Notes: generated from the letters alone by a model not told the origin. DNA of 64,000 nucleotides from Branchipolynoe longqiensis (GCA_030323885.1 CM059190.1:82762709-82826708), one strand, 5' to 3'. Shown: positions 40,746 through 53,210, counted from the first letter of the stretch. Numbers and translations are program-made.

Positions 40746-41516
40746 AGTTGAAAGTAGCTTCATTCCTGCTTCAGGGACAAGCAGAAATTAGTTTCATTCC
40801 TTCGTCAGGGACCAGTGGAAAGTAGCTTCATTCCTGTTTCAGGGACAAGTAGAAATTAACTTCATTCCTTGGTCAGGGACCAGTGGAAAGTACCTTCATT
40901 CCTTGGTCAGTGACCAGTGGAAATTAGCTTCATTCCTTTGTCAGTGATCAGTGGAAAGTAGCTTCATTCCTTTGTCAGTGACAAGTGGAAATTAGCTTCA
41001 TTCCTTTGTCAGTGACCAGTGGAAAGTAGTTTCATTCCCATGTCAGTGACCAGCGGAAAGCAGCTTCATTCCTTTGTCAGTGACCAGTGGAAAGTAGTTT
41101 CATTCCCATGTCACTGACCAGCGGAAAGCAGCTTCATTCCTTTGTCAGTGACCAGTGGAAAGTAGTTCCATTCCTTTGTCAGTAACCAGTGGAAATTAGC
41201 TTTATTCCTTTGTCAGTGACCAGTGGAAAGTAGCTTCATTCCTTTGTCAGTGACCAGTGTAAAGTAGTTTCATTCCTTTTCAAGTGACCAGTGCAAAGTA
41301 GCTTCATTCCTTTGTCAGTGACCAGTGCAAAGTAGCTGCATTCCGTCATCAGGGACCAGAAAAACGTACAGCCATTCCTTTTGTCAGGGACCAGTGGAAA
41401 GAAGCTTCATTCCTTCAGCAGGGACCTTTGTCAGCGACCAGCCATAAGTAGCTTCATTCCTAGATCAGGGACCAGTGGAAAGTAGCTTCATTCCTTCATC
41501 AGGGACCAGTGGAAAG
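40746..41516. repeat. 34-35-bp minisatellite
   Basis: About 22 units of TTCATTCCTTTGTCAGTGAC followed by CAGTGGAAAGTAGC, more degenerate at both edges. Non-coding on both strands. Confidence 0.93.
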
Positions 41517-41809
41517 TGACTGTTAATACACCTATTCCGTCTCATTTGAACTTGCGTTGAGAAAGTAACAGCCATGAGTAATTTAACCAAGTAGATAACC
41601 GAGCACCGATAATATGTGATTAGTGATAACATGATACCAATGTTGTAAAGTGGCTAAAGAACCTCCAATTGGATGTAATTCAAATGGCTTCCGGAATCCA
41701 CCTTGCTAGTGACTTGCCTTTGGCAATAAAACACTGGTGCTTGGTTCACACCCACTCACACCCACTCACACCCACTTACACATAAACAAGTCAAATTTTG
41801 CTGGCTAAC

Positions 41810-42747
41810 TTAAAGTTGCATAGTCAGATGGTTTTGAATTCCTGTATTTTTTCTGAGATAAATATATTAGATCGATCACTCGTATCTACTTTACATTAGT
41901 TCAAAGTTACTTTTATTTTAATGGTAAACTTTTCAGATATTTTGAATGCAAACATGTCAAATTAGTTTTGGGAAGCTTGCCAAAACTCTGACACCATAGA
42001 CTTCTGCAGTAACAGGTTCTGTTAAATTGACTCAGTATTGCCTTCTACGCAGAAACAAATGCTTAATAAGTGCATCAGTATCTAATGGTGCAGTCACACT
42101 ACGACACTTCTCGCCGGCGACCTGGCGACGTGTGGTGTTTTTGGGCGAAAATGGGTGAAATATCGAGACACGCTGGGGGCGCGTTATGCGCGCGTCGGTA
42201 CACGTCGGTACACTATCCTTGACGTTGATGGTCGGCGGACAACGTCAGGGTCGCCCAAGGTTTTAAGCGTGTCAACAACAAAAACAACGACCGGCAGCGC
42301 GTGCAAATATATGGGTAAGGACGTTAGGCATTCGTCGCGATGCGTTGGACGCGCCGGAATAACGTTATGGGAACCTTAGGAAGACGGCGCGCGCGCGGGA
42401 GGGTCGTTGCTCACACGTTGCGGCAAACTGGGACATTTTTGTTTTACGCCCTAGCAAAATCTAAGGCCATATGAAGACGTCGCGCCAAACTTGTTTGTTT
42501 TTTTTCCTCACGCGTCGACACCCGTTGGCCGCGCGCGAATAACGCGCCGCGCTGACGCCAAACTTTTTCCCCAAACTGCTGAAAAGTTGGACGTTTCTCG
42601 ACGCGCAAGATTTTATTTTCAACGCTGACGGGTCGCCGGGAGAAGCATCGTAGTGTGACTGCACCATAAGTTAGATATGTAAAATCAAATCTAGATAATT
42701 GGTTTGGTTTTGAAAATTTGATATTTCATCGGATGATGCAGCTTTAA
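41810..42747 (+). mobile_element. TTAA-flanked MITE, split by a TAA-type MITE
   Basis: Starts TTAAAGTTGCATAGTCAGAT and ends GATGATGCAGCTTTAA. At 42086-42666 a second MITE is inserted after TATCTAA; the interrupted sequence resumes as AGTTAGATATG, as in intact copies. Confidence 0.87.
42086..42666. mobile_element. TAA-duplicating MITE (PIF/Harbinger-like)
   Basis: Termini TGGTGCAGTCACACTACGA and TCGTAGTGTGACTGCACCA are exact inverses. TAA is duplicated at 42083-42085 and 42667-42669, and comparison with the uninterrupted host MITE confirms a 3-bp duplication. A decayed SINE tail fragment lies at 42434-42480. Confidence 0.9.
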
Positions 42748-42787
42748 AGCTGATTGAAAGCATCAAAGAGGGATATTAATACACTTA

Positions 42788-43143
42788 TTAAAGGTGCATA
42801 GTCCCATGGTTTTGAATTTCTGTCTTTTTAAAAAATAAATATATTAGGTTGATAGTTATTATGTATCTTACTTTTAGTTTGAAGTAACTTTGATTTTAAA
42901 TGGCTAACTTTTGAGATATTCAAAGTGCAAACGTGCCAAATTAATTTTGCCAAGCAACTGAAAACTCTAACACGATAGGCTTCTGCAGTAACAGATTCTA
43001 CGAAAGTGATGCAGTATCCCCTTCTATATAGCAACACATGCTTAATAAATGCATCAGTATCTAAGTTAGACATGTAGAATCAAATCAAGAAAATTGTCTT
43101 GGTTTTGAAAAGTTGATCCTTTCATTGGACTATGCAGCTTTAA
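42788..43143 (+). mobile_element. TTAA-flanked MITE
   Basis: Intact copy: TTAAAGGTGCATAGTCCCAT to GGACTATGCAGCTTTAA, with all family blocks. A partial, inverted copy follows at once (43144-43330, containing CCAAAGTTAGCCATTTG). Confidence 0.87.
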
Positions 43144-43335
43144 GGATTTGTTGTTCTATAGAAGAGAATACAGAGTTAATTGTGCTGAACATGTTACTAT
43201 GCCTATGGTGTCAGAATTTTGATGCGCATGCTTACAATATTTTGGCATCATTTCACTACAAAATCTCCAAAGTTAGCCATTTGTAATATATGCTATTTCA
43301 AATAACAGTATTGTTGATAACAATGATCATCCTAA

Positions 43336-43528
43336 TAATACTTGTCGCTTCCTAGCCAGGCACTTAGCATTATTAGGATATAGCCAGGACTGGTTAGCTC
43401 AGTGTCAGGATAATGTGTCTGAGTGGGATATCAGGTCTGCTCTCCCAGTGGCCCAGCTTTATAAAGTTCCCATGAGTGTGCACTGTCACAAGAAGGTACC
43501 CATCCTGATATGCCCAAAGTTGCAAATC
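43336..43528 (+). mobile_element. SINE family 1, body only
   Basis: From ACTTGTCGCTTCCTAGCC to ATCCTGATATGCCCAAAGTT; the head is missing. Confidence 0.8.
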
Positions 43529-43699
43529 TCCATGTGTATCAGCATCAGAATTAAAAGCTCTACATACTGGCACACTTTTCTAAATAATCAGAGATACAAG
43601 TTGAAAGTCCGTCTTTTAAAGTTTGATCCTGCGTCCTTATAGCCCTTGTTTATCCATTTAGATTTAAGAGTGAACTTTGACCAGTGCCCGGCAAAGGAG

Positions 43700-44072
43700 G
43701 ACATCAAGCAGGACATTAAGCAGAACATCAAGCATAACATCAAGCGGGACATCAAACAGGACATCAAGTAGGATATCAAATAGGACATCAAAGAGGAAAT
43801 CAAATAGGACATCAACCAGGAAATCAAGCAGGACATCAAACAGGACATCAAACAGGACATCAAGCAGGACATCAAGCAGGACATCGAGCAGGACATCAAG
43901 CAACAAATCAAGCAGAAAATCAATCAGCAAATCATGCAGGACATCAAGTAGGATATCAAATAGGACATCAAACAGGAAATCAAATAGGACATCAAACAGG
44001 AAATCAAGCAGGACATCAAACAGGACATCGAACAGAACATCAAGCAGGACATCAAGCAGGACATCAAGCACC
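43700..44072. repeat. 12-bp minisatellite (GACATCAAGCAG)n
   Basis: About 31 units of GACATCAAGCAG and variants. Because 12 is divisible by 3, long open frames persist on both strands (LLDV repeats on one, SSRT repeats on the other). This is compositional, not evidence of genes. Confidence 0.93.
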
Positions 44073-44243
44073 AGGGTGGGCAGATGTGGCAGCGTAAATT
44101 GCTGGCCGCACCTCACTGGAGGACTGTGTCTGATTAACCTTGGAGGCGGTGAGTGACCTTGTATGTGGCCTTGTAGTTCAGCTGGACACCGCCAGGGGCA
44201 GATATATAGCAGACTGGCTCTCCCGACCAAATCAATGCAATTT

Positions 44244-44304
44244 GCAGTAGTGTGGCACAAAATTGTAAATTGCATTGATTTACAATTTTGCGCCACACTA
44301 CTGC
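44244..44304. repeat. Long near-perfect hairpin
   Basis: Arms 44244-44270 and 44278-44304 are inverse over 27 bp with one mismatch (start GCAGTAGTGTGGC), around a 7-base loop. Part of the loop and arm (TTGCATTGAT) can also pair with ATCAATGCAA at 44231-44240, so two alternative hairpins compete. It may be a small foldback transposon or a hairpin RNA precursor. Confidence 0.75.
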
Positions 44305-44469
44305 GTACTCATAAATGGAGGATATAGGCTACCATTATAGGGTCATCATTAGGTTTAATTTGTTGAAGTAAAGTAGTGAAATTTAGATTCATTCAGATGT
44401 GATCTACAATTATAATTAATAAGTATAATTAATCAGAAGCTTTCAGACCTTCTTATGTGCTAAGTCATC

Positions 44470-44660
44470 TACTGTAATGATCTATTATTAATTGGTCTTT
44501 TTGTGGGTTTTTTTATGGGGTGTTTATGCTGTCCATAACATGTAAGCCCCGATGATCAGGCTTGTTTTCAATGCTGGGCAGTTTTCGGCTTTTTTTCCCT
44601 TATAAGTTGGTGTTTATGGTTAGTAAATCTATGTTAGTCTTTTTTGTTTTTTCTTGACTA
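44470..44660 (+). repeat. Dispersed repeat R, fragment
   Basis: Contains ATGCTGTCCATAACATGTAA and CAGGCTTGTTTTCAATGCTG, as in 47977-48395 and (inverted) 13588-14125. Confidence 0.65.
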
Positions 44661-44904
44661 TTGTGATTATGCAACAGGGCCAATTATGTCGCCCCCTGTC
44701 TGCAAACGCAGTATTTTGTCTGGCCATGATCAGTCACTCTGGCTGAGATTTTGGACAGTTCAGTGTACAAAACCAATGATAGTGAATGAGCATTCACATG
44801 TTGTTCAAACAATTGAAGCCAAGCGTTGCAATGAGTTGGTCATTCATGAGCATTCTTGGGGCACAAGGAGTTGCAAAGCCCTCTACCCACCCTCTACCAT
44901 TATG

Positions 44905-44990
44905 GGCCAGCCAATCACACCTCTCATTTCCCTCGCTCCTCGCCCATTGGCTCGCCTCACCGTCCGGTCATGCGTCAACCAATCACGTCT
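44905..44990. promoter_or_regulatory. Three CCAAT boxes at about 33-bp spacing
   Basis: CCAAT occurs at 44911, ATTGG (inverse) at 44946 and CCAAT at 44979. The 33-35-bp spacing is typical of NF-Y-bound promoters. No adjacent coding exon was identified on either strand, so target and direction are unknown. The region 44660-45250 is otherwise unassigned. Confidence 0.35.
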
Positions 44991-45251
44991 TGCCACCCTC
45001 CTTCCTCCCTTCCTGCTTCATCGCAACCGCCAGGTTTATCCATATACAGTTCAACAGAGTGCCATATGAGGTTTGTGGATACATATGGAACATCCTGTAT
45101 ACCGTATGCATTTTCTGGTTGGTATGTGATATTTTATTCGGCAAATAACATTATTTTTTCAGCAAAAGAGCACTGGTCTGCTGGCCATATTATGATACAT
45201 TCATCCACATGTAGAATGTAATATAAGTATTCGGTTGTAACAGAACGATGG

Positions 45252-45562
45252 GGAGCAGGACGTAGCTCAGGTGGCGGTCATCCTATCGATCCTACTCAGT
45301 GGATCCATTTGCAGTTTGGGCTATTTCCAATTACAACCAGTGGTCTACAACTGGTTCATCAAAGTTTGTGGTTAGTGCTGTCCTGTCTGCGGGAAAGTAC
45401 ATATAAACGACCCCGTGTTGCTTATCGGAAAGAGTAGCCTAAGTGACGGCAGCGGATTTCCTCCAAAGAAATATGTAAGAATGACCATCTCTTTGAGGTC
45501 CAATATCCGATGATAATAATCATTGCGCTCAGGAGGCATTGTTAAATAAAACAAGCTTTACT
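45252..45562 (+). mobile_element. tRNA-derived SINE, family 2, copy 1
   Basis: Head GGACGTAGCTCAGGTGGCGG, then body blocks ACCAGTGGTCTACAACTGGT, TGTCCTGTCTGCGGGAAAG, AAAGAGTAGCCTAAGTG and a GTTAAATAAAACA tail. It is clearly related to the copy at 59133. I recall this SINE type as widespread in molluscs, which is memory, not a search. Confidence 0.82.
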
Positions 45563-46087
45563 TTTTGGAACAGGAACAAAGAATAGTGTTGTCTTCCATG
45601 AACAATAAGGGATTACACGGAGTACATTTGATATTTTCAGTGTCATATGTGGGGTAATTCTGAACATCGCATGGTGCTATGGAGTTGTACAGATATAAAT
45701 GTATATGCAGGATGATGTTTTTATTGAATTTTTACAAAAAATAATTATATTGGTGAAAAAGCAGAAGCCTCGAACCATCAGAGTATGCTAAGTTAATAAT
45801 TATTCAACTGTCATTCCAATAACTTTTGAATACATCATTTAATAATTGTTCAATTCTAATTCGATTGCACCTTGTTATGTACACATAAGTTTAACAAACT
45901 GCGATTGTGGCTGGATGACCACTTCCTAGGCAGTGACATAAGATTATGGATAAGAATAAATATTCATGGGTATTCTTTTGACAAACCTTTATATTTGGTG
46001 CACAATAACTTCAGTTTGTGCATGATCATTCCACACAGCTTTCAGTTTGTAGATCAAATAGTCAAACCTGTATGTCTAACTTTTGGT
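45563..46087. other. Intergenic, nothing recognised
   Basis: AT-rich sequence with a 72-codon open frame that has no recognisable features. Confidence 0.4.
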
Positions 46088-46090
46088 TAA

Positions 46091-46345
46091 GCCCCAGTCA
46101 CACCTTCCCGGATCAGGCCCCGGACCACCGCGAACCATGAATCCGGCGTGGTCCGGGGTGATCCGGGTTCATCCATGGCAAATATGTGGCTCATTCTTGG
46201 CTGGTCCTTGGTGATCGATGGTGATCCTTGGCTGGTCCTTGGTGGTCCGGGATGGTCCAGGGTCGGCACCGGATGTTTTAAAATGTTTAAAACATCCGGG
46301 GGGATCCGGGGAGTATTGCAATCCGGGGCTAGTCAGGTGTGTCTC
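46091..46345. mobile_element. TAA-type MITE, diverged
   Basis: Left end GCCCCAGTCACACCTTCCCG follows TAA. The interior has CGGATCAGGCCCCGGACC and the same ATGTTTTAAAATGTTTAAAA palindrome as the copy at 12637. The right terminus (GGGGCTAGTCAGGTGTG) is degraded. 46346-46900 shows only a G run near 46653 and no gene. Confidence 0.7.
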
Positions 46346-46901
46346 TTACAAATGAATTTCCGGACCCATCCGTGAATGAATCTTTTATCTGGATAATGAC
46401 AATATTGAAACTGTCTGCGAAAGCCAGCTTGTACTGCTTTGTGTCAGATAATGGTGTCAATCTAAGTCTGCATAGAAAACATTTTTTCTGTAACCTGTTA
46501 TTATAGTCTTATCTGTCCATCTTCCGAAGTCAGTAGTCTAAGCCTCCATCCATTAAATCTTCTTGGCAACCCTTAATTCTTCAAAAGAATGATTGCTTCA
46601 TTAATCAAAAATATTATTGAATCTTTGGAGGGTGACATTTTCTTCTTATTTTGGGGGGGGGGGCGCCCCATAATTATTCCAATGTGTGTGTGAGTGCAGA
46701 ATAACACCACAACACGTCACTGGGGCAGCACACTATCGCAACTTTTGGGACAATCCCGATATTACCTCATCTGTTTCTAGGATAATCAACTCCAAAAGCT
46801 GCAATTCTATTGGGTAATTAGGCTAAGTTGACCAGTTGTGTGTGTGTGTTAATATCCTGAATGATATTAATTTATAGCACAGCTTAGAAGCGGATAAACC
46901 T

Positions 46902-47285
46902 CAAAGACCCTATAACACTAAGACGGCTCACTCAGCCTGTACTGTGTAATCAAAATGATCAAACCCACCACTCGGTGCGCTGGCTGTTCTTTTGGTTAAA
47001 CAGTTGCTATATTATATGTATAAATGTATATATGAATGTGAAAGATGTGTGATGATGGTGATGCTGATGATGATGCTGATGATGATGTGTATTTGTTCAT
47101 AGCAATTTCATATTGATGTGTATTCATACTTACCTATCTCATGTATAATATAATTGTATGTGTTTACATGTGAAACACCAACCATCAGCCGGGCTGATCA
47201 AACCCACGACAAGGTGGCACTGCAAAAATTTACATTACCATGGGAGAGATAGGGAGTGAGCCGTCTTTGTATTATAGGGTCTTTG
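46902..47285. mobile_element. hAT-like MITE, copy 2
   Basis: Ends CAAAGACCCTATAACACTAA and ATTATAGGGTCTTTG, collinear with 8226-8621, including the central GATGAT run. Flanking TAAACCT on both sides is a 7-bp match, consistent with a slightly eroded 8-bp duplication. 47286-47760 has no recognised feature. Confidence 0.87.
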
Positions 47286-47761
47286 TAAACCTCAAGAGGT
47301 GATAATCGCTTAATTTAATCACAATTAAGAACTCCATGCAATCTAATTGTCGCTTTAGATGGTGGCGCTTAATTGCCGATTACGATTTGAAATGCATTAA
47401 TTCACGACGAGACAGAAGTGGTATAATTTGCATTCATTAGTCAATAACACAGGTCAAGAACAATAGTTAAATCAATCGTCATAAAGTCAATAAACACGTC
47501 ACTCTCAACCCTACTGGTCTTAGTTGAGGGGTGGGTGGCGGCAAATTGGTGGTGAGTTGCTGTCTTGTTTGTGTCCTCCATGAAAAAGGTATATTTTAGA
47601 CGAGAAATACAAAATAAATACTCAAAAGACGTACTCCATGTCAAAAGCAATCACTTTTGGTAGAAGGTGGATATTTTATCAGAATATATTATTTATCAGC
47701 ACCCAGTTATGGGTCTTCGAGCCATGCCCGGGTATCGTTCATTTACACAAATATAATGACC

Positions 47762-47976
47762 ATTATAATAATGTTGACGATGATGACAATGATTGATGAT
47801 GACAATTATTTATGATGACACTGATTGATGATGACAATGATTGATGATGACAATGATCGATGATGACAATAATTGATAATGATGATTGATGATGGCAACA
47901 GTTGATTATGACAATGGTTGATGATGACAGTGATTGATTATGACAATGATTGATTGTGCCAATGATTGATGATGAC
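47762..47976. repeat. TGATGATGACAAT-type minisatellite, part 1
   Basis: Irregular units of GATTGATGATGACAAT. The array is split by repeat R and resumes at 48396. Confidence 0.9.
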
Positions 47977-48395
47977 AATTTTTTCTTTTTTTTATTGAGG
48001 CTGTATTTATACTGTCCATAGCATATAAGCCCGGGTACCCAGGCTTGTTTTCAATGCTGGCCAGTTGTAGTGTTGGTGTTATCTTACCACACAGTGGCTG
48101 CTGATAAGGTATTTGTTTGCCTGCATTTCAGTAGCAGATAGATAATTGGTTAGTATGGTTAATAGCCTATGTTAGTTTTTTTTGGATTTTCTTGGTATAT
48201 ATGTATTTATTTTTTCTACTCTTATTACTAGACTAGCCTACTCCTATTTACATATCATAGGCTTGTACGTAGCTGTGTTGTGTGTTATCTGGCTACTTTT
48301 GGCATGGTTACCTTCCATTGGGCGTCCCACTGGTGGGCGGTGACATATCACATGCCCCTTTGGAGTGCAGCTTAGTGGGGGTTTCCTAGGCTTAT
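47977..48395 (+). repeat. Dispersed repeat R inserted into the minisatellite
   Basis: Begins with a T-rich run, then TGTCCATAGCATATAAGCCC, CAGGCTTGTTTTCAATGCTG and CATTTCAGTAGCAGATAGAT. It ends near GTTTCCTAGGCTTATTTTAC, after which the same minisatellite continues. Confidence 0.75.
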
Positions 48396-48840
48396 TTTAC
48401 AATGATTGATGCTGCCAATGATTGATGTGACAATGATTGATGATGCCAATGATTAATGATGCCAATGATTAATGATGCAGTGATTGATGATGGCAATGAT
48501 TGATAATGACAATGATTGATGTTGACAATGTTTGATGTTGATTGATGATGGCAATGATTAATGATGATGGTGGTCATGATGGCTATGATGGTGATGATAA
48601 TGATGTTGACATTGATGATGATGATGATGATTACATTGACTATGATGATGCTGGTGGTGTTGGTGATAATGTTGATGATAATTACATTGATTGATGATGG
48701 TGATGACAATGATGACGATGATAGATGATGGTGATGATGATGATGATGATGATGATGATGGTTATAATGGTGGTGGTGATTATGGAGGAGAAAGTGATGG
48801 TGGCGGTGAGGTTGACCATGACGATGACGACACCAATCAT
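48396..48840. repeat. TGATGATGACAAT-type minisatellite, part 2
   Basis: Continuation of the array, grading into GATGAT trinucleotide-like repeat. 48841-49185 shows nothing recognised. Confidence 0.9.
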
Positions 48841-49187
48841 TTATATTTTACAGGAGGCAACTAAAATAGATTTGTCAGCCTGAACCCTTCATTTAATGTC
48901 CACTGTTCAACGTATCATATCATGAATTACTTTCATGTAGTGTCACTGATGATTGCCTGAAATCAGCAATATTTAATAATGTTCCTGGTGAAGTATCGAT
49001 ATCAGCGATGGCTTGCCGATACTGATCACTGCAGACTATTACGTAACATACACATTGACAGTGTTAGTTTGTTAGTTCCCAGCTGTCAGGGAAGACTAAG
49101 TCTTGGTAATGGCTAGTTCCTGTGTTGACTGCTTACCTGTTCCTATGGCTTTGCATTAGCTATAGCTCATAGTCATATAACATATAA

Positions 49188-50649
49188 TGGCCCTGTCACA
49201 CTACGACGCTTCACACCGGTGTGCCGCCAGCGGGCAAAATAACTTCTACACGTCGAGACACGTCCAACATTTCGGTGGTTTTGGGAGAAAACTCAACGCA
49301 GCGTAGCGTGTTAGTAGCGCATTATTAGCGCTCGGCCAACGGGTTTTGACGCGTGTGTCTGTATGTGTGTCTGTGGGTGTGTTTCTGTGTGTCTGTGTGT
49401 GTATATGTGTGTATGTGTGTATATGTGTGTGTGTCTGTGTGTGTCTGTCTGTCTGTGTGTATGTCTGTCTGTGGGTGTCTGTCTGTGTGTGTATGTGTGT
49501 CTGTTTCTGTGTGTATGTGTGTGTATCTGTGTGTATGTATGTCTATATATGTGTGTGTCTGTCTGTCTGTGGCTGCCTGTCTGTATGTGTGTATGTGTGT
49601 CTGTATGTGTGTATGTGTGTATATGTATCTGTGTGTATGTGTATCACACAGACAGACACACACATACACACACAGATACACACAGACACACATACAGACA
49701 CACCTACACACAGACAGACATACACACACATACACACACCCAGATACACACACAGATACACACACAGACATACAGACACACACATACACACCCAGATACA
49801 CACACAGACACACAGATACACACACACAGACACACAGGAACAGGCACACATACACAGACACACATACACACAAATACACACAGACACACACACAGACACA
49901 CACATACACACACATACACACAGACACACACAGGCACACACAGACACACACATACACACACAGACACACACAGACACACACATACACACACACATGCACA
50001 CACCGACACACAGACACACACACATACACAGACACACATACACACAGAAACCGACACACATACACAGACACACAGACACATGCACACACACAGACACACA
50101 CATACAAACACACACACATACGCACAGACACACACACATACACAGACACACATACACACAGAAACAGACACACATACACACACACAGACACACACACACA
50201 TATGCACAGACACACACACATACACACACAGACACACAGACACACACATACACACACAGGCACACACAGACACACACAAAGACACAGAGAAACAGAAACA
50301 GACACACAGTTTTGTGAAAAATTGCCAACGTTCATCGACGTTCGACCAGCATTCTTGTAACGCGCTTGTGACGTGTATTGATGTTCTCCTAACGTTCTCA
50401 GAACGTGAGTACCCAGACGTTCACGCGCGTTGTTGGTCGTCACGTTTTTTTGACATGCTAAAAACATCTAGCGACCTGCTACGCTCACCGACGTCCTCCG
50501 GCGACTGTCAACGTCCAGGATAGTGTACTGACATGTACCGACGTTCGCATAACGTCCCCCTAACGTTTCCCGACGTTTCCCAACGTTTCGGCAAAAAATG
50601 ACACACATCGACGCGCGTTGGAGAGAAGCATCATAGTGTGACAGGGCTA
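49188..50649. mobile_element. TAA-type MITE expanded by a TG/CA microsatellite
   Basis: Termini TGGCCCTGTCACACTACGA and the inverse of TAGCCCTGTCACACTATGA are flanked by TAA (49185-49187 and 50650-50652). Between about 49350 and 50300 lies a TG-rich array (49350-49640) followed by a CA-rich array (49645-50300), so the interior is itself a large imperfect inverted repeat. Cys/Val or His/Thr open frames in it are artefacts. Confidence 0.87.
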
Positions 50650-50749
50650 TAAGCCAGACTGCTATGTAAAGTTGGCTGGATCAGTCACAGCCAATAACAA
50701 GGCACCGTCTGACTGCACTTACCAATCCCTGCCATTCACCCTTTCTAAC

Positions 50750-50988
50750 TCATCCAGGAAATGACTTATACAATTGATACTTGTCACTTGCTAGGCTGGT
50801 GCTTGGCATTAATAGGATAGGACAAGGACTGGTTAGGATAATGTGACTGAGGGAGATATCCGGTCATGGCGGCCTGGTCTCCCAGTGAGCTAGCACTATA
50901 AAGTCACAATGAGTGTGCACTGTCACACGTCGGTGCCCGTCCTGATATGACCATAAATGTTGCCAGGACATAAAACTCCAACAACCAA
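50750..50988 (+). mobile_element. SINE family 1, body
   Basis: From ATGACTTATACAATTGATAC to GTTGCCAGGACATAAAACTC, with the head degraded. Confidence 0.82.
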
Positions 50989-51429
50989 ATGTTACCAAAT
51001 CCAAAACCTTCAGCGCTCTATTTGCGCCCGGGTTACTAAATGAGCTAGAAGTTGGAAGGGAATTCGAACCCAAGAACACGACGCCCCGACTATGAGCATT
51101 GATCTGGCAAATTGCCAGTGGTAAAAAAAAGAGACAGCGAGCAAAGGTTTTCTTTGAAGTAAGTCATTGTATCAAGTGGATCTTAGAATGGGTTAACATT
51201 AAAGTCCTTTTTCGCCCCACCGCTGATGATTGGATATATTCTGGGACTCTGTGAACTCAATTTTAAGATTAATAGCGTTTTTTTTGTTTTTCATAGTTCT
51301 CTGTGATTTTCCTCACGTGACTTCCTGTATGACCCGCTTTGATAGGACATAATGACTCCACACTGCTGCTGGTGTTTGACAACGCTATCTGGTTTCAGCT
51401 GAGCAGTTGGCCTAGGCTACACACCAACA

Positions 51430-53210
51430 CACACACACCATGGACAGCCACACATCATCATACTAGCACATGCACACTCAGACTACCACACACACACACC
51501 ATGTATAGCCACACACCATCATACTAGCACAGGCACAATCAGACTACCACACACACACACCACGGATAGCCACACAGCATCATACTACTATTACTAGCAC
51601 ATGCACACTCAGACTACCACACACACACACCATGTATAGCCATACCCCATCATACTAGCACATGCACACTCAGAATACCACACACACACAATGTATAGCC
51701 ACACACCATCATACTAGCACATGCACAATCAGACTACCACCCCACCCCATCCCAGACACACACACCACGGACAGCCACACACCATCATACTAGCACATGC
51801 ACACTCAGACTACCACACACACACACCATGTATAGCCACACACCATCATACTAGCACATGCACACTCAGACTACCACACACACACCATGTATAGCCACAC
51901 ACCATCATACTAGCACATGCACACTCAGACTACCACACACACACCATGTATAGCCACACACCATCATACTAGCACATGCACAATCAGACTACCACCCCAC
52001 CCCATCCCAGACACACACACCACGGACAGCCACACACCATCATACTAGCACATGCACACTCAGACTACCACACACACACACCATGTATAGCTACACACCA
52101 TCATACTAGCACATGCACACTCAGACTACCACACACACCATGTATAGCCACACACCATCATAGTAGCACATGCACACTCAGACTACCACACACACACACC
52201 ATGTATAGCCACACACCATCATACTAGCACATGCACAATCAGACTACCACCCCACCCCATCTGAGACACACACACCACGGACAGCCACACACCATCATAC
52301 ACACACCACGGATAGCCAGACACCATCATACTAGCACATGCACAATCAGACTACCACCCAACCCCATCCGAGACACACACACCACGGACAGCCACACACC
52401 ATCATACTAGCACATGCACACTCAGACTACCACACACACACACCACGGATAGCCAGACACCATCATACTAGCACATGCACAATCAGACTACCACCCCACC
52501 CCATCCGAGACACACACACCACGGACAGCCACACACCATCATACTAGCACATGCACACTCAGACTACCACACACACACACCACGGATAGCCAGACACCAT
52601 CATACTAGCACATGCACAATCAGACTACCACATACACACACCACGGATAGCCAGACACCATCATACTAGCACATGCACAATCAGACTACCACCCCACCCC
52701 ATCCCAGACACACACACTACGGACAGCCAAACACCAACATACTAGAACATGCACACTCAGACTACCATACACACACCACGGACAGCCTCACAGCATCATA
52801 CTAGCACATGCACAATCAGACTACCACACACAAACACCACGGACAGCCAGACACCATCATACTAGTACATGCACAGTCAGACTACCAACCCCCCACACAC
52901 CCCACGGACTACCACGCACCATCATACGAGCCCATGCACAATCAGACTACCACACACAAACACCACGGACTACCACGGACTACCACACACCATCATACTA
53001 GCACATGCACAATCAGACTACCACACACAAACATCACGGACAGCCAGACACCATCATACTAGTACATGCACAGTCAGACTACCAACCCCCCACACACCCC
53101 ACGGACTACCACGCACCATCATACTAGCCCATGCACAATCAGACTACCACACACAAACACCACGGACTACCACACACCATCATACTAGCACATGCACAAT
53201 CAGACTCCCA
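51430..53210. repeat. 60-70-bp CA-rich satellite
   Basis: Around 28 units containing CATCATACTAGCACATGCAC and a TCAGACTACCACACACA segment, then a variable CACGGACAGCC or CATGTATAGCC segment. Some units add CCCCACCCCATCC. Open frames are artefacts. 50989-51429 has no recognised feature. Confidence 0.93.

Noticed and set aside
43664..44296. Repeat protein (LLDV)n on the minus strand
   Set aside because: 12-bp minisatellite open on both strands; no start context, signal or conserved flank.
49325..50523. Long Cys/Val and His/Thr frames of up to 386 codons
   Set aside because: Translations of TG/CA microsatellite.
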